The notes beneath the pieces are model-generated. The model made no database searches, was not told where the DNA came from, and saw nothing but the letters and a program-made list of their open reading frames with translations. A stretch of 58,504 bases of DNA from Myxococcales bacterium. GTDB lineage: Bacteria > Myxococcota > Myxococcia > Myxococcales > JAKAPL01. Location of the stretch: contig JAJXUD010000023.1 in the NCBI GenBank assembly GCA_021783235.1, forward strand, positions 1 to 58,504. The letters are read 5' to 3'. Made by a program: the position numbers and the translations under genes. How positions within the stretch are numbered: the stretch's first letter is position 1; each line of letters opens with the position of its first letter. Positions 30,931 through 39,077 of the stretch are shown piece after piece.

Positions 30931-31239
30931 ATGAAGGAACCGACGTCGACGCGCGCGCGAGATCTGGTCTTCCCAATCCTGCTGTCGCTCTCCGGCCTCT
31001 TCGGCCTCGCGGTGATGGGCTTCATCGCGTCGAAGGGGCTCTCCGAGTGGTGGTCGCTGCTCCCGGCCGGCGGCGTCGGAGTCTTCCTCGTCATCGAGGC
31101 GGTGGGGCTCGTCCTCCGGGCCCGCTGGGCCGACGCGCTCTCTGCGTGGAGCGCGCTGCTCGCGGCGATCCTTCCGCCGATCGGGACCGCGACGCTCATC
31201 TACGCGGCCTTCTGGCACCGGCCCGCCCGGGCGACCTGA
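30931..31239 (+). CDS. Small three-helix membrane protein
   Basis: A 102-residue protein with three hydrophobic stretches: LVFPILLSLSGLFGLAVMGFI, WSLLPAGGVGVFLVIEAVGLVL and WSALLAAILPPIGTATLIYAAFW. Short charged ends (KEPTSTRARD, HRPARAT) flank them. I recognise no family. Its ATG at 30931 lies 5 nt after the hutI stop. The hexamer TAACTT (30918-30923) ends 7 nt before the ATG, again suggesting a leaderless transcript inside the end of hutI. Confidence 0.7.
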   Translation: MKEPTSTRARDLVFPILLSLSGLFGLAVMGFIASKGLSEWWSLLPAGGVGVFLVIEAVGLVLRARWADALSAWSALLAAILPPIGTATLIYAAFWHRPARAT

Positions 31240-31285
31240 GCGCGCCGCGCCCTCATCAGACGGATCCGAACCCCTTCGGTTCCGC

Positions 31286-31345
31286 TTGCCAAGCGGGCGG
31301 TGGCTCGCTATGACGCCAGTCGGGTTCTGGGCCGTTCTACGGAGG
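31286..31345 (+). promoter_or_regulatory. Sigma-70 promoter and SD of the cupredoxin-like gene
   Basis: TTGCCA (31286-31291), a 17-bp spacer and TATGAC (31309-31314) make one of the best matches to a housekeeping promoter in the window. Predicted transcription start is near 31321, followed by a leader of about 32 nt with GGAGG (31341-31345) 7 nt before the ATG at 31353. Confidence 0.7.
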
Positions 31346-31352
31346 ATAATCC

Positions 31353-32078
31353 ATGACGAAGATCATGAAGGTGCTGGCGACCGCCGCGACTCTCGTTTCG
31401 GCCGTGGCGTTCGGCCAGAGCTACACGACGAGCGCGGTCGCGAATGGCGGGACCGTCTCGGGGAAGGTCACGTTCCAGGGCACCCCTCCCCAGCTCGCCC
31501 CCGAGAAGCGCAACAAGGACCCGAAGGTCTGCGGGACCACGGGCCCGAACCAGACGCTCATCGTCGGCGCCGGCAACGGCATCAAGAACGTCATCGTCTA
31601 CCTGAAGGACATCAAGAGCGGGAAGAAGATGGAGCTGAAGCCCGCGACGCTCGACCAGAAGAAGTGCTCGTACGACCCGCACGTTCAGGCGGTGCCGGTG
31701 GGGACGACGATGACGGTCGTCAACAGCGACACGGTGCTCCACAACGTCCACGCCTCGCTCGGCGCCTCGACGGTCTTCAACTACGCGATGCCGATCCACA
31801 ACCAGAAGATCCCGAAGAAGCTCGTGAAGGCCGGCTTCGTGAAGATCAAGTGCGACGTCCACGGCTGGATGAACGGCGCGATCGGCGTCATGCCGAACCC
31901 CTACTTCGCGGTCACCGGGGACGACGGCTCGTTCGCGATCTCGGACGTCCCGGCGGGCAGCTACACCGTCGAGGCCTGGCAGGAGACGCTCGGCACGAAG
32001 ACGCAGCAGGTGAACGTCTCGGGCGGCGGCACGGCCACGGCCGACTTCCAGTTCTCGAAGGGCTCGGCGTCGCTCTAG
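31353..32078 (+). CDS. Secreted cupredoxin-like protein with carboxypeptidase-regulatory-like domain
   Basis: A 241-residue exported protein. The signal peptide KVLATAATLVSAVAFGQ is followed by a beta-rich domain with a probable type-1 copper site: His130/His133 (LHNVH), Cys167, His170 and Met173 (KCDVHGWM). This spacing (C-x2-H-x2-M) is seen in plastocyanin-like domains of methylamine-utilisation-type proteins. The C-terminal part (FAISDVPAGSYTVEAWQE) is typical of carboxypeptidase regulatory-like/transthyretin-fold domains. Cys60 and Cys105 could form a disulfide. A periplasmic electron-transfer or copper-binding role is plausible. It is transcribed from its own strong promoter and no partner gene adjoins it. 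Confidence 0.85.
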   Translation: MTKIMKVLATAATLVSAVAFGQSYTTSAVANGGTVSGKVTFQGTPPQLAPEKRNKDPKVCGTTGPNQTLIVGAGNGIKNVIVYLKDIKSGKKMELKPATLDQKKCSYDPHVQAVPVGTTMTVVNSDTVLHNVHASLGASTVFNYAMPIHNQKIPKKLVKAGFVKIKCDVHGWMNGAIGVMPNPYFAVTGDDGSFAISDVPAGSYTVEAWQETLGTKTQQVNVSGGGTATADFQFSKGSASL

Positions 32079-32154
32079 CCGCCCCTCGGGCCAGATGAGC
32101 CCTCGCGGGCCGTCCGTCGCGCCTCTCGAGGCGCGCGGGCGGCTCGTCGTTTTT

Positions 32155-32652
32155 TCAGCGACCGCAGTAGGGGCAGTGGAGGTCGCCCTCCCAGCCGCGC
32201 TCGATCTCGAGCCCGCCGCCGCAGCAGAGCAGCGGGACCGCCGAGAGCTCGTTCACCTCGGCGGGCGCCGGGAGCCGGGGCGGGGCCGGCGGCAGCGCGA
32301 GAAAGGTGAGGTAGGGATTCTGGCCGAGCGTCCGCTCGGCGAGGCGGAGCTGCTCGAAGCGAACCTCGGCCGCGATCCACTCGGCGGCGCCGTCGAAGAA
32401 GCTCTCCTGCGCGCGCCCGAGGAAGAGCTCGAGCGGGCCCTGCCGGCCGCAGTACGGGCAGAGGCAGCCGCCGGCCGAGGCGCCCTCCGAGGCGATCTCG
32501 GCCGCGTTCGCGTGGGGGACGCGGCGGACCAGCTCGCCCGCGAGCTCCGCCGCCGCCCCCGGGGTCGGCCTCAACCGGAACGCCCGCCCACAGGCCGGGC
32601 AGCGACGACGCCAGAAGGCCCTTCGACCGAGTCCCAGGTCCGAGCTCCTCAT
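32155..32652 (-). CDS. Zinc-ribbon protein of unknown function
   Basis: A 165-residue soluble protein with three cysteine clusters: CPAC at 18-21, CLCPYCGR at 63-70, and near the end CC plus the terminal CPYCGR. The first two and the last pair probably bind zinc. The middle is helical (AAEWIAAEVRFEQLRLAERTLG). No named family is recognised. The start at 32652 overlaps the stop of the 48-residue membrane protein (ATGA), so they are co-translated. Homologues that I would expect are in Myxococcota only, but this is an inference. Confidence 0.75.
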   Translation of the reverse strand: MRSSDLGLGRRAFWRRRCPACGRAFRLRPTPGAAAELAGELVRRVPHANAAEIASEGASAGGCLCPYCGRQGPLELFLGRAQESFFDGAAEWIAAEVRFEQLRLAERTLGQNPYLTFLALPPAPPRLPAPAEVNELSAVPLLCCGGGLEIERGWEGDLHCPYCGR

Positions 32653-32795
32653 GGGCGGACCTCCCGCAGCGCGGCGAAGGCAAAGCCGAGGAACGAGAGG
32701 CCGAGGAAGAGGTGCACCCAGCCGCCGAGCTCGGCGCCGCTCGCGAGGCCGAGCCCCCACTGCACGAACAGGATGGCCGAGGCGATCCAGAGCAT
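32649..32795 (-). CDS. 48-residue membrane protein, Lmo0937-like
   Basis: A tiny protein, MLWIASAILFVQWGLG followed by a short Gly-rich turn and a second helix (FLGLSFLGFAFAAL). The opening MLW-x5-LxxxWxLG and the GGWVHLFL centre match the Lmo0937/DUF5670 family of two-helix membrane proteins found widely in bacteria, with no known function. It is too short for most gene callers. The start is the ATG at 32795. It overlaps the zinc-ribbon gene by ATGA. Confidence 0.72.
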   Translation of the reverse strand: MLWIASAILFVQWGLGLASGAELGGWVHLFLGLSFLGFAFAALREVRP

Positions 32796-33118
32796 GGCGC
32801 TCGCAAGATGCGGCCGCGCCGCCCACCCCACAACCCCTCGCGTCACCCGAGGCCCGCTCGGGCCAGCCGACCGCCCGTCGGCTCCCGCGCGAGAACAATC
32901 CGTCGCCTCACTCGACGACCCGTTGAAACGTCGGGGCCGATGGCTCGACCGCTCCGCCGCTCGAGGCTCCCCGATTGTCCGCAGGGCGCCCGGCAACCCG
33001 TGGGAACGCGCTGTGGATAGATGTGGAAAAGATTTTCCGTTCCAAGGGCTTCCATGGGCCCGCCCCTTGCTAGCTGTCTTCGCGTCCTCCGCAGAACGAG
33101 GACCGGGGAGGCAACGGA
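32796..33118. other. Divergent intergenic region with DnaA-like boxes and an inverted repeat
   Basis: This 323-bp gap between the mini membrane protein (minus) and the STAS gene (plus) has an unusually AT-rich island at 33012-33045. It holds two DnaA-box-like 9-mers and a GGAAAA/TTTTCC inverted repeat. TAGCTG (33071-33076) is a possible -10 for the STAS gene. GGGAGG precedes its ATG. No gene is supported. Confidence 0.5.
33012..33038. promoter_or_regulatory. Paired DnaA-box-like sites overlapping an inverted repeat
   Basis: TGTGGATAG (33012-33020) differs from the DnaA box TGTGGATAA by one base. TGTGGAAAA (33022-33030) fits the relaxed consensus TGTGNAWAA. The second box overlaps GGAAAA-GA-TTTTCC (33025-33038), a 6-bp inverted repeat that could bind a dimeric regulator. 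They lie about 45 to 70 bp upstream of a possible STAS-gene promoter. Confidence 0.4.
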
Positions 33119-33499
33119 ATGGATCTCGACGTCTCGGACGCGGAGGGCCCCTGCGTCGAGTTCGACCGCTGGGTCGGGGAGCCCGTCGCCATGGCGGGGG
33201 AGCTCGAGCTTCGAACGGAGCTCGACCCCGCCGGTTGGACCGTGCGCCTCGCCGGCGTGATGAGCGGCGCGGGGGCACGGGCGCTCTGCGAGCGGCTGCG
33301 AGAGATCGCCTCGCGGGGGCGCCGGCAGATCACCCTCGACGTGCGAGACGTCCGAGAGCTCACGGACTTCGGCGCGGCGATTCTCTCCCATGGCCTTCGC
33401 TGCGAAGCCGTCCTGAAGCGGGCGGTCTGGCTGCGAGAGCCCCCCGCGGCGCTGCGCCGCCAGCTCGATCGATTCGGGATGGGAGCGGGGCCCATGTAG
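33119..33499 (+). CDS. STAS-domain protein (anti-sigma-factor-antagonist-like)
   Basis: A 126-residue protein. Residues about 28-120 have the STAS pattern: beta strand [19 protein letters not shown], helix [15 protein letters not shown], strand [20 protein letters not shown], then a helix. In SpoIIAA/RsbV the phosphorylated Ser lies in the DxSxxxxSSG loop; here the equivalent loop is [11 protein letters not shown], so a Thr may replace it or the protein may not be phosphorylated. SD GGGAGG precedes the ATG at 33119. It is immediately upstream of an RpoH-type sigma gene, but separated by 211 bp. Confidence 0.65.
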   Translation: MDLDVSDAEGPCVEFDRWVGEPVAMAGELELRTELDPAGWTVRLAGVMSGAGARALCERLREIASRGRRQITLDVRDVRELTDFGAAILSHGLRCEAVLKRAVWLREPPAALRRQLDRFGMGAGPM

Positions 33500-33620
33500 T
33501 TGCGCTTCAACGAAGAGTGACACCGCTTGGGGCGGGACCGAGTGGGCGATGGCCCACCAGCCCGCATGGGGTACTTGCGAGGCTTGTCCGGCTCGAGTGA
33601 GACCGCCACGTTTCTTCGGC

Positions 33621-33637
33621 ATCCGGCGGCGCCGGAT
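33621..33637 (+). promoter_or_regulatory. Hairpin in the rpoH upstream region
   Basis: ATCCGGC-GGC-GCCGGAT is a 7-bp perfect stem with a 3-nt loop, 73 bp before the sigma factor ATG. No U tract follows on either strand. It may terminate the STAS transcript or lie in the sigma factor 5' leader. Confidence 0.35.
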
Positions 33638-33710
33638 CCGGAGAGGGGGCCCAAGCGTTATGCGAATGACGAGAACGACAGCCCAACAGAAGCCGTCTCG
33701 AGGAGGTTCC

Positions 33711-34676
33711 ATGCGCTCCAGTTTCCCGACGTCCAGCGGCTCCCTCGCCCTCTACCTGGCCGAGATCAACCAGTTCTCGCTCCTCTCCCAGGACGAGGAG
33801 CGACGGCTCGCTCGCCTCTACCGCCGGAGCAACGATCCGGCCGCGGCCCACCACCTCGTGACGAGCAACCTCCGCTTCGTCGTCAAGGTGTCCTACGAGT
33901 ATCGCTCGTACGGCATCAAGATGGCCGACCTCATCCAAGAGGGGAACATCGGCCTCATGAAGGCCGTCGAGAAGTTCGATCCCGAGAAGGGCATCCGACT
34001 CATCTCGTACGCCGTCTGGTGGATTCGAGCGTACATCCAGAACTACATCCTGCGCTCCTGGTCGCTCGTGAAACTCGGCACCACGCAGGCGCAGCGCAAG
34101 CTCTTCTTCTCCCTCGCCCGCACGAAGCGCGAGCTCGAGAAGCTCGAGGGGGGGCCGGGCGACGAGCGGCTCTCGCCGCAGAAGATCGCGAAGAAGCTCA
34201 AGGTGAAGCCCGACGAGGTGCTCGAGATGGAGCAGCGCATGGAGGGTCGAGACCTCTCGCTCGACGCGCCGATGGGCGACGACGGCGGCAACAGCCACGT
34301 CGACTTCGTCCCCTCCAAGGCGGCGGGGCAGGAGGAGAGCCTCGCCCAGCGGGAGGAGCAGCTCCTCGTCACCCGAAAGGTCGAGGAGGCGCTGATGCGG
34401 CTCGACGAGCGCGAGCGCTTCATCATCGAGAAGCGCGTGATGAACGACAAGCCGATGACCTTCAAGGAGCTCGGCGAGCACTTCGGCTTCTCGCGGGAGC
34501 GGGCGCGCCAGCTCGAGATCCGGGCGAAGGAGAAGCTCAAGCTCGAGCTCACCCAGCTGCTCTCCGACGTGGACGTGAGCGGGCTCGTCGATCTCGTGGG
34601 ACCGCCGAAGCAGCTGCCGATCTTCCGCGAGGAGAGCCCGCTGGAGGCCGCCGAGCTGCACGCGTCGAACGCCTAG
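33711..34676 (+). CDS. rpoH: RNA polymerase sigma-32-type factor (RpoH-like)
   Basis: A 321-residue sigma-70-family factor. Region 2 contains [40 protein letters not shown] and [19 protein letters not shown]. The RpoH box is recognisable as [16 protein letters not shown], the signature of heat-shock sigma-32. Region 4 has [14 protein letters not shown] and [20 protein letters not shown]. Myxococcota carry several RpoH paralogues (the SigB/SigC type), so the exact regulon is not certain. The start at 33711 is set by a perfect AGGAGG (33701-33706). In-frame starts at 33660 and 33549 add a basic leader without homology. Confidence 0.92.
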   Translation: MRSSFPTSSGSLALYLAEINQFSLLSQDEERRLARLYRRSNDPAAAHHLVTSNLRFVVKVSYEYRSYGIKMADLIQEGNIGLMKAVEKFDPEKGIRLISYAVWWIRAYIQNYILRSWSLVKLGTTQAQRKLFFSLARTKRELEKLEGGPGDERLSPQKIAKKLKVKPDEVLEMEQRMEGRDLSLDAPMGDDGGNSHVDFVPSKAAGQEESLAQREEQLLVTRKVEEALMRLDERERFIIEKRVMNDKPMTFKELGEHFGFSRERARQLEIRAKEKLKLELTQLLSDVDVSGLVDLVGPPKQLPIFREESPLEAAELHASNA

Positions 34677-34725
34677 GCTCGACGCCGGCGATGGGGGCTC
34701 CGCGCCCCGTCGCCGGCGGCCGGAG

Positions 34726-36015
34726 CTAGCGCTCGCCGAGACCCCGGGCGAAATTGCCGATGCGCAGCCAAGGGGCGGCCCGCCGAAGTCGCCTGAGCGC
34801 CTCGGGCAGCCCGAGCGGTCGCCCTCCCGCGCCTCGGTCGCGCGCGACCTCGAGGTACTGGAGCGGATCGATGGCGAGAGGGCGCGTCTGGAGCTGGTCG
34901 ACCCGATGGCGGGCGACCAGTTCGCAGAGCGCCTCGACCTCGCCCTCCCGGTCGGTCACGCCCGGAAAGGTGAGGAGGTTCAGCGCGACGTACGCTCCCG
35001 CCCGCCGTGCCACCCGGAGGCTCCGCGCGACGTCCGGAAGCCCGTAGCCTTGCGGGAGGTAGTAGGCCTCGTAGAGCTCGCGGCTCGCCGAGTTCAGGCT
35101 GACTCGCACCGCGTCGACTCCCGCCCGGAAGAGACGGCCCAGCGCGCCGGGGAGGCTGCCGTTCGTGTTGATGTTCAGCGAGCCGCGGGGGGTCGCGAGT
35201 CGCATCGCGCGCACGGCGCGCTCGATCGCGACGGCCTGGGTGAGCGGTTCGCCCTCACAGCCCTGCCCGAAGCTCACCATCACCCGCCCCCGCGCCGAGG
35301 ACAGGTGCCGGCCGCCGATCTCGGCGAGCTCCTCCCAGAGCGGCGCGCGCGCCATCCGCGCATGGGAGGCCGGTGGCCCGCCCGGGGGCTGCTCGCTGAT
35401 GCAGCCGACGCAGCGAGCGTTGCAGCGATTCGAGGCGGGGAGCGCCCCCTCGTCCCGCTCGTAGAAGACGTTCTGGGCCGTGAAGCAGCGGTATTTTCGC
35501 GCGCAGACCGAGAGCTGGAGCAGCACGCCGTTGCCCGGCGAGCGCGCCAGCGCGGCCTCGACGCGCCCCGCGAGGTCGGCGGTCGAGAAGCGGCGTGGGT
35601 CCCAGTGACGCCGCCGCTCGGTCCGGACGGCCGCCACGGCCACGCCGCCCCGGACCAGCGCCGCCGCTGTGTAGGCCCATTGCGGCAAGGTCGGCGCGAC
35701 GATCGACCGGCGCCCCGCCGGCAGCGCGGACCGCGTCCAGCCGGGCGGGAGGACGGCGCCCACGGCCCGCGGGCGAACGCGGCGGCCGAAGGCGACGAGC
35801 TCGTCGACCAGCACGAAGCGGCGCCCGGCGGGGTCCCACCCGACCGGCTGCCAGCCCGGAAGCGCCGCGAGCGCCGCCCCGGCGGGCAGCGCGGCGAGCG
35901 GCCCCTCGACCTGGCGCCACTCGTCCCCCCAGGCGACCGCCGCCTCGAGCTCCGGGTGGTCGAAGACGCGGCCGCTCTCGTCGGCCAGGAGCAATCGGGG
36001 ACGCGCTCGGGTCAT
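34726..36015 (-). CDS. Radical SAM protein of unknown specificity
   Basis: A 429-residue protein. The [4Fe-4S] motif C-x3-C-x2-C is NRCNARCVGC at about residues 195-204, followed by a radical SAM TIM barrel (MVSFGQGCEGEPL, LNINTNGSLPG, AVRVSLNSASRELYEAYY). The first 180 residues are a separate region without recognised motifs; Cys-containing CARKYRCF just before the cluster may bind an auxiliary metal. GQGCEGEPL and SLNS are seen in pyruvate-formate-lyase-activator and MoaA-like branches. The substrate cannot be inferred. Convergent with rpoH (49-bp gap) and divergent from ald. Confidence 0.85.
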   Translation of the reverse strand: MTRARPRLLLADESGRVFDHPELEAAVAWGDEWRQVEGPLAALPAGAALAALPGWQPVGWDPAGRRFVLVDELVAFGRRVRPRAVGAVLPPGWTRSALPAGRRSIVAPTLPQWAYTAAALVRGGVAVAAVRTERRRHWDPRRFSTADLAGRVEAALARSPGNGVLLQLSVCARKYRCFTAQNVFYERDEGALPASNRCNARCVGCISEQPPGGPPASHARMARAPLWEELAEIGGRHLSSARGRVMVSFGQGCEGEPLTQAVAIERAVRAMRLATPRGSLNINTNGSLPGALGRLFRAGVDAVRVSLNSASRELYEAYYLPQGYGLPDVARSLRVARRAGAYVALNLLTFPGVTDREGEVEALCELVARHRVDQLQTRPLAIDPLQYLEVARDRGAGGRPLGLPEALRRLRRAAPWLRIGNFARGLGER

Positions 36016-36086
36016 CGGGGACGTGAACCCGTCGGGCCGGGCTCTGCCTTCCGCGGAGGGCCGCGGGGCGACGCCCCGGGGCGGAG

Positions 36087-36117
36087 TTGAAAGGGTGAGG
36101 ACGCTCTGTTAGCGTCC
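36087..36117 (+). promoter_or_regulatory. ald promoter candidate with overlapping inverted repeat
   Basis: TTGAAA (36087-36092), a 17-bp spacer and TAGCGT (36110-36115) lie 25 nt upstream of the ald ATG. The -10 is embedded in GGACGCT-CTGTT-AGCGTCC (36099-36105/36111-36117), a perfect 7-bp inverted repeat that could be a repressor site. SD AAGGAG is at 36133-36138. Confidence 0.45.
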
Positions 36118-36140
36118 GCTCCCCCGTCATTCAAGGAGCC

Positions 36141-37337
36141 ATGCGCATGATCGTCGGTGTCCCCAAGGAGATCAAGACTCGCGAGTACCGCGTCGGAATG
36201 GTGCCTGCAGGCGTCCGCGCCCTCGTCGGTCGCGGCCACAAGGTCCTCGTCGAGAAGGACGCTGGCGCGGGAGCCGGGGTTTCGGACAACGACTTCGTCC
36301 GGGCCGGCGCCGCGATCGCCCGCTCGGCCGCGGAGGTGTGGGAGAAGGCCGATCTGATCATCAAGGTCAAGGAGCCGCTGCCCGCCGAGTACCCCCACAT
36401 TCGCGAAGGGCAGATCCTCTACACCTACTTCCACCTCGCGGCCGCCCCCGAGCTCGCGAATGTCCTCCTCGAGCGCCGCGTCAGCGCGGTCGCCTACGAG
36501 ACGATCCAGACCCCGGACGGCGCGCTGCCCCTCCTCAAGCCGATGAGCGAGGTGGCTGGCAAGATGGCCATCCAGGTCGGGGCGGCGTGCCTCGAGAAGG
36601 AGCACGGCGGCAAGGGCGTCCTCCTCGGCGGCGTGCCCGGCGTGCGGCGCGGCCGCGTCGCCATCCTCGGCGGCGGCATCGTCGGCACGAACGCCGCGAA
36701 GATCGCGGTCGGCCTCGGCGCCGAGGTGTCGCTGCTCGACATCAACCTCGATCGGCTCGGCTACCTGGACGACGTCTTCCTCGGCCGCGTCACGACGCTC
36801 CACAGCGACAGCGCGCAGATCGAGAAGGCGGTCTGCGAGGCGGATCTCGTCATCGGCGCGGTCCTGATCCCTGGGGCGCGCGCGCCCAAGCTCGTGCCCG
36901 AGGCGCTCATCGCCGAGATGACCGAGGGCGCGGTCGTCGTCGACGTCGCGGTCGACCAGGGCGGCTGCATCGAGACCTGCGTGCCGACGACGCACGACAA
37001 CCCGACCTACGTGAAGCACGGCGTCGTCCACTACTGCGTCGCGAACATGCCGGGCGCGGTCTCCCAGACGTCGACGTTCGCCCTCACGAACGCCACCATG
37101 AAGTACGCCCTCGAGCTCGCCGATCACGGGCTCAGCGAGGCCACCTCTCGCGATCCGGCCCTCGCCCTGGGGGTCAACCTCCACGGCGGGCAGGTGACCC
37201 ACCAGGCGGTGGCCCACGCGCTCGGCAAGGAGTTCACCCCGCTCGCCGCGGCCCTCGCCGGAAGCGGGGAGGAGCCCGGGGGCAAGTCCGGCGCGCAGCG
37301 CCGACCCGGCGCGAAGGGTAAGGAGCCCAGGGCCTAG
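36141..37337 (+). CDS. ald: Alanine dehydrogenase
   Basis: NAD-dependent alanine dehydrogenase of 398 residues interconverting L-alanine and pyruvate plus ammonia. The N-terminal [16 protein letters not shown] contains the pyruvate-binding Arg. Lys75 region is IIKVKEP and the catalytic His is in YTYFHLA. The Rossmann NAD site is [18 protein letters not shown], and Asp in DVAVDQGG completes the site. The C terminus extends about 25 residues beyond the family with a Gly/Arg/Lys-rich tail. AAGGAG precedes the ATG. Confidence 0.97.
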   Translation: MRMIVGVPKEIKTREYRVGMVPAGVRALVGRGHKVLVEKDAGAGAGVSDNDFVRAGAAIARSAAEVWEKADLIIKVKEPLPAEYPHIREGQILYTYFHLAAAPELANVLLERRVSAVAYETIQTPDGALPLLKPMSEVAGKMAIQVGAACLEKEHGGKGVLLGGVPGVRRGRVAILGGGIVGTNAAKIAVGLGAEVSLLDINLDRLGYLDDVFLGRVTTLHSDSAQIEKAVCEADLVIGAVLIPGARAPKLVPEALIAEMTEGAVVVDVAVDQGGCIETCVPTTHDNPTYVKHGVVHYCVANMPGAVSQTSTFALTNATMKYALELADHGLSEATSRDPALALGVNLHGGQVTHQAVAHALGKEFTPLAAALAGSGEEPGGKSGAQRRPGAKGKEPRA

Positions 37338-37363
37338 CCACCTCGCGCGGTTTCACCCCCCGG

Positions 37364-37397
37364 GGCCCCTCCGACCGCCGCCCGGCCGCGAGGGGCC
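37364..37397 (+). terminator. Terminator-like hairpin after ald
   Basis: GGCCCCTC (37364-37371) pairs with GAGGGGCC (37390-37397), an 8-bp GC stem with an 18-nt loop, starting 27 bp after the ald stop. No U tract follows. Confidence 0.4.
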
Positions 37398-37534
37398 TCG
37401 CTCTACCCGGGGGGGCGGCGAGGGCCCAGCCCTCTCCTCCCCAGGAATAGCCCCAAGGGCCGGGTTGTTCGAGGGGTGATGTCCGTGATTAGCTTAAGCG
37501 AGGAAGATCGTTGAGGAAACGGATCGGAGGTCCC

Positions 37535-38173
37535 GTGCTCGACCTGAGGCACGATGATGCGACGCGAGTGGAGTTCGAGCAGCTGGCGCTCGACCACATC
37601 GACCCGCTCTATTCGGCGGCCCTGCGGCTGACGAAAAACGAGCGCGACGCCGAGGATCTGGTCCAGGACACCTACCTGCGGGCCTTCCGCTTCTTCGACA
37701 AGTTCGAGCGCGGGACCAACATCAAGGCCTGGCTCTTCAAGATCCTCACCAACACCTTCATCAACCGCTACCGCCGCAAGGTGAAGGAGCGGAGCGTCGT
37801 CGAAGGGAGCGAGCGCGAGACGGTTCACGAGCGCTTCGTGTCGCGCGACGCGACCGACTTTGCGGCGAACCCGGAGCAGTACCTCTTCGACCGGCTCCTC
37901 TCGGACGACGTCCTGCGCTCCATCGAGGCCCTCCCCGTCGACTTCCGGCTCGTCGTCATCCTCGCGGACCTGCAGGAGTTCTCCTACAAGGAGATCGCCG
38001 AGATCCTCGAGTGCCCGGTGGGCACGGTCATGTCGCGGCTCTACCGGGGGCGCAAGCTCCTGCAGAAGAGCCTGCAGCACTACGCGCACGACATGGGGAT
38101 CGTCCACGAACAGGCCGGCAACCCGGCCGATCTCGAGGCGTTCCGCCGGCGGCGCAGCGGAAAGCAGCACTGA
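37535..38173 (+). CDS. ECF sigma factor
   Basis: An extracytoplasmic-function sigma factor of about 212 residues. Region 2 is [20 protein letters not shown] through [21 protein letters not shown]. Region 4 is [20 protein letters not shown] with the [24 protein letters not shown] 40-residue acidic insert separates the two. I prefer GTG at 37535 because GGAGG lies just upstream; TTG at 37511 (24 nt earlier, AGGA upstream) is the alternative. The downstream anti-sigma gene follows after 3 bp. A TAGCTT hexamer at about 37489 is a possible -10. Confidence 0.93.
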   Translation: MLDLRHDDATRVEFEQLALDHIDPLYSAALRLTKNERDAEDLVQDTYLRAFRFFDKFERGTNIKAWLFKILTNTFINRYRRKVKERSVVEGSERETVHERFVSRDATDFAANPEQYLFDRLLSDDVLRSIEALPVDFRLVVILADLQEFSYKEIAEILECPVGTVMSRLYRGRKLLQKSLQHYAHDMGIVHEQAGNPADLEAFRRRRSGKQH

Positions 38174-38176
38174 AGC

Positions 38177-38986
38177 ATGGCGAGCGAGCTGGAGAAGCCG
38201 TTCGACTGCGGCGACGTCGAGCGATTTTCTTTCGCCTACCTCGACGGCGAGTTCGAGTCGCCGGAGGCCGGGCAGCTCGAGGCTCACCTGTCCGACTGCG
38301 CCCCCTGCGCCGCGAAGCTGCGGGAGGCCGCGGCCTTCCGGTCGGTCCTGCGCGCGCGGGGGACGAGCGGGCCGAGGGCCCCGGAGCCGCTGCGAGGCCG
38401 GGTCCGAGAGCGGCTGGTCGAAGAGCAGCGCTCGCGGGCGCGCGCGGTCCACCGCCGCTGGGCAGTCCGCTCGATCCCCTCCGTCGCAGCCGGCGTCGCC
38501 GTGGCGGCCGGCCTCGCGATGGTCTACCACCGGGTCGCGCCCGGCAGCGCCGACTGGGTGGTCGACGACGCGGTGGCGATGCACGCGCGGTCGCTTCCCC
38601 TCGAGATCGCGAGCAGCGACTTGAGCCACCTGCTCCCCCTCTTCGAGCGGCAGCTCGGCTTCGCCATCCATCCGCCGCGGTTCGCGCCGCAGCGGCTCTC
38701 GCTCGTGGGGGGGCGGCTCTCGCACCTCGGCACGCGCGACGCCGCCTATCTGGAGTACGGCGCGGGGCCGGGCCGGCGGGTCTCGCTCTTCATCATGGCG
38801 GATCCCGCCTCGGATCTGCGGATCCCGGGCGCCGGGATCCAGCGGGTCGCGGACCGCCAGGTCTTCTTCACCCAGCTGCGAGGCCACAGCGTCGCCATCT
38901 GGCGAAGCCACGAGATGGTCTACTCGATGGTCAGCGACCTCGACGACGCGGACACGCTGGCGCTGCTCTCCGCCGAGCCGCGCTGA
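38177..38986 (+). CDS. Transmembrane anti-sigma factor (zinc-finger type)
   Basis: A 269-residue predicted regulator of the adjacent ECF sigma factor. The cytoplasmic N terminus has the ZAS motif HLSDCAPC (H-x3-C-x2-C) that holds zinc and clamps the sigma factor. A single membrane helix (SIPSVAAGVAVAAGLAMVY, about 97-115) follows. The C-terminal domain of about 150 residues, outside the membrane, has repeated beta-rich segments and no known signature. Release probably needs proteolysis or redox change at the zinc site; the sequence does not say which. Confidence 0.88.
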   Translation: MASELEKPFDCGDVERFSFAYLDGEFESPEAGQLEAHLSDCAPCAAKLREAAAFRSVLRARGTSGPRAPEPLRGRVRERLVEEQRSRARAVHRRWAVRSIPSVAAGVAVAAGLAMVYHRVAPGSADWVVDDAVAMHARSLPLEIASSDLSHLLPLFERQLGFAIHPPRFAPQRLSLVGGRLSHLGTRDAAYLEYGAGPGRRVSLFIMADPASDLRIPGAGIQRVADRQVFFTQLRGHSVAIWRSHEMVYSMVSDLDDADTLALLSAEPR

Positions 38987-39012
38987 TCGCGGCCCGCACA
39001 TCGACCACAAGT

Positions 39013-39041
39013 TTGACACCCCCGAGGCCATCCCATAGGCT
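39013..39041 (+). promoter_or_regulatory. frzS-like gene promoter
   Basis: A perfect -35 TTGACA (39013-39018), a 17-bp spacer and TAGGCT (39036-39041). Predicted start near 39048 gives a leader of about 30 nt before the ATG at 39078. The SD is weak. Confidence 0.6.
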
Positions 39042-39077
39042 TCTCGGTAGGTTAGCTCCCTTTTCTCGGCGGTCCAA

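Noticed and set aside
33012-33030. DnaA-like boxes as part of the chromosome origin
   Set aside because: Only two boxes, no AT-rich unwinding region of adequate length, and no dnaA, dnaN or gidA genes.
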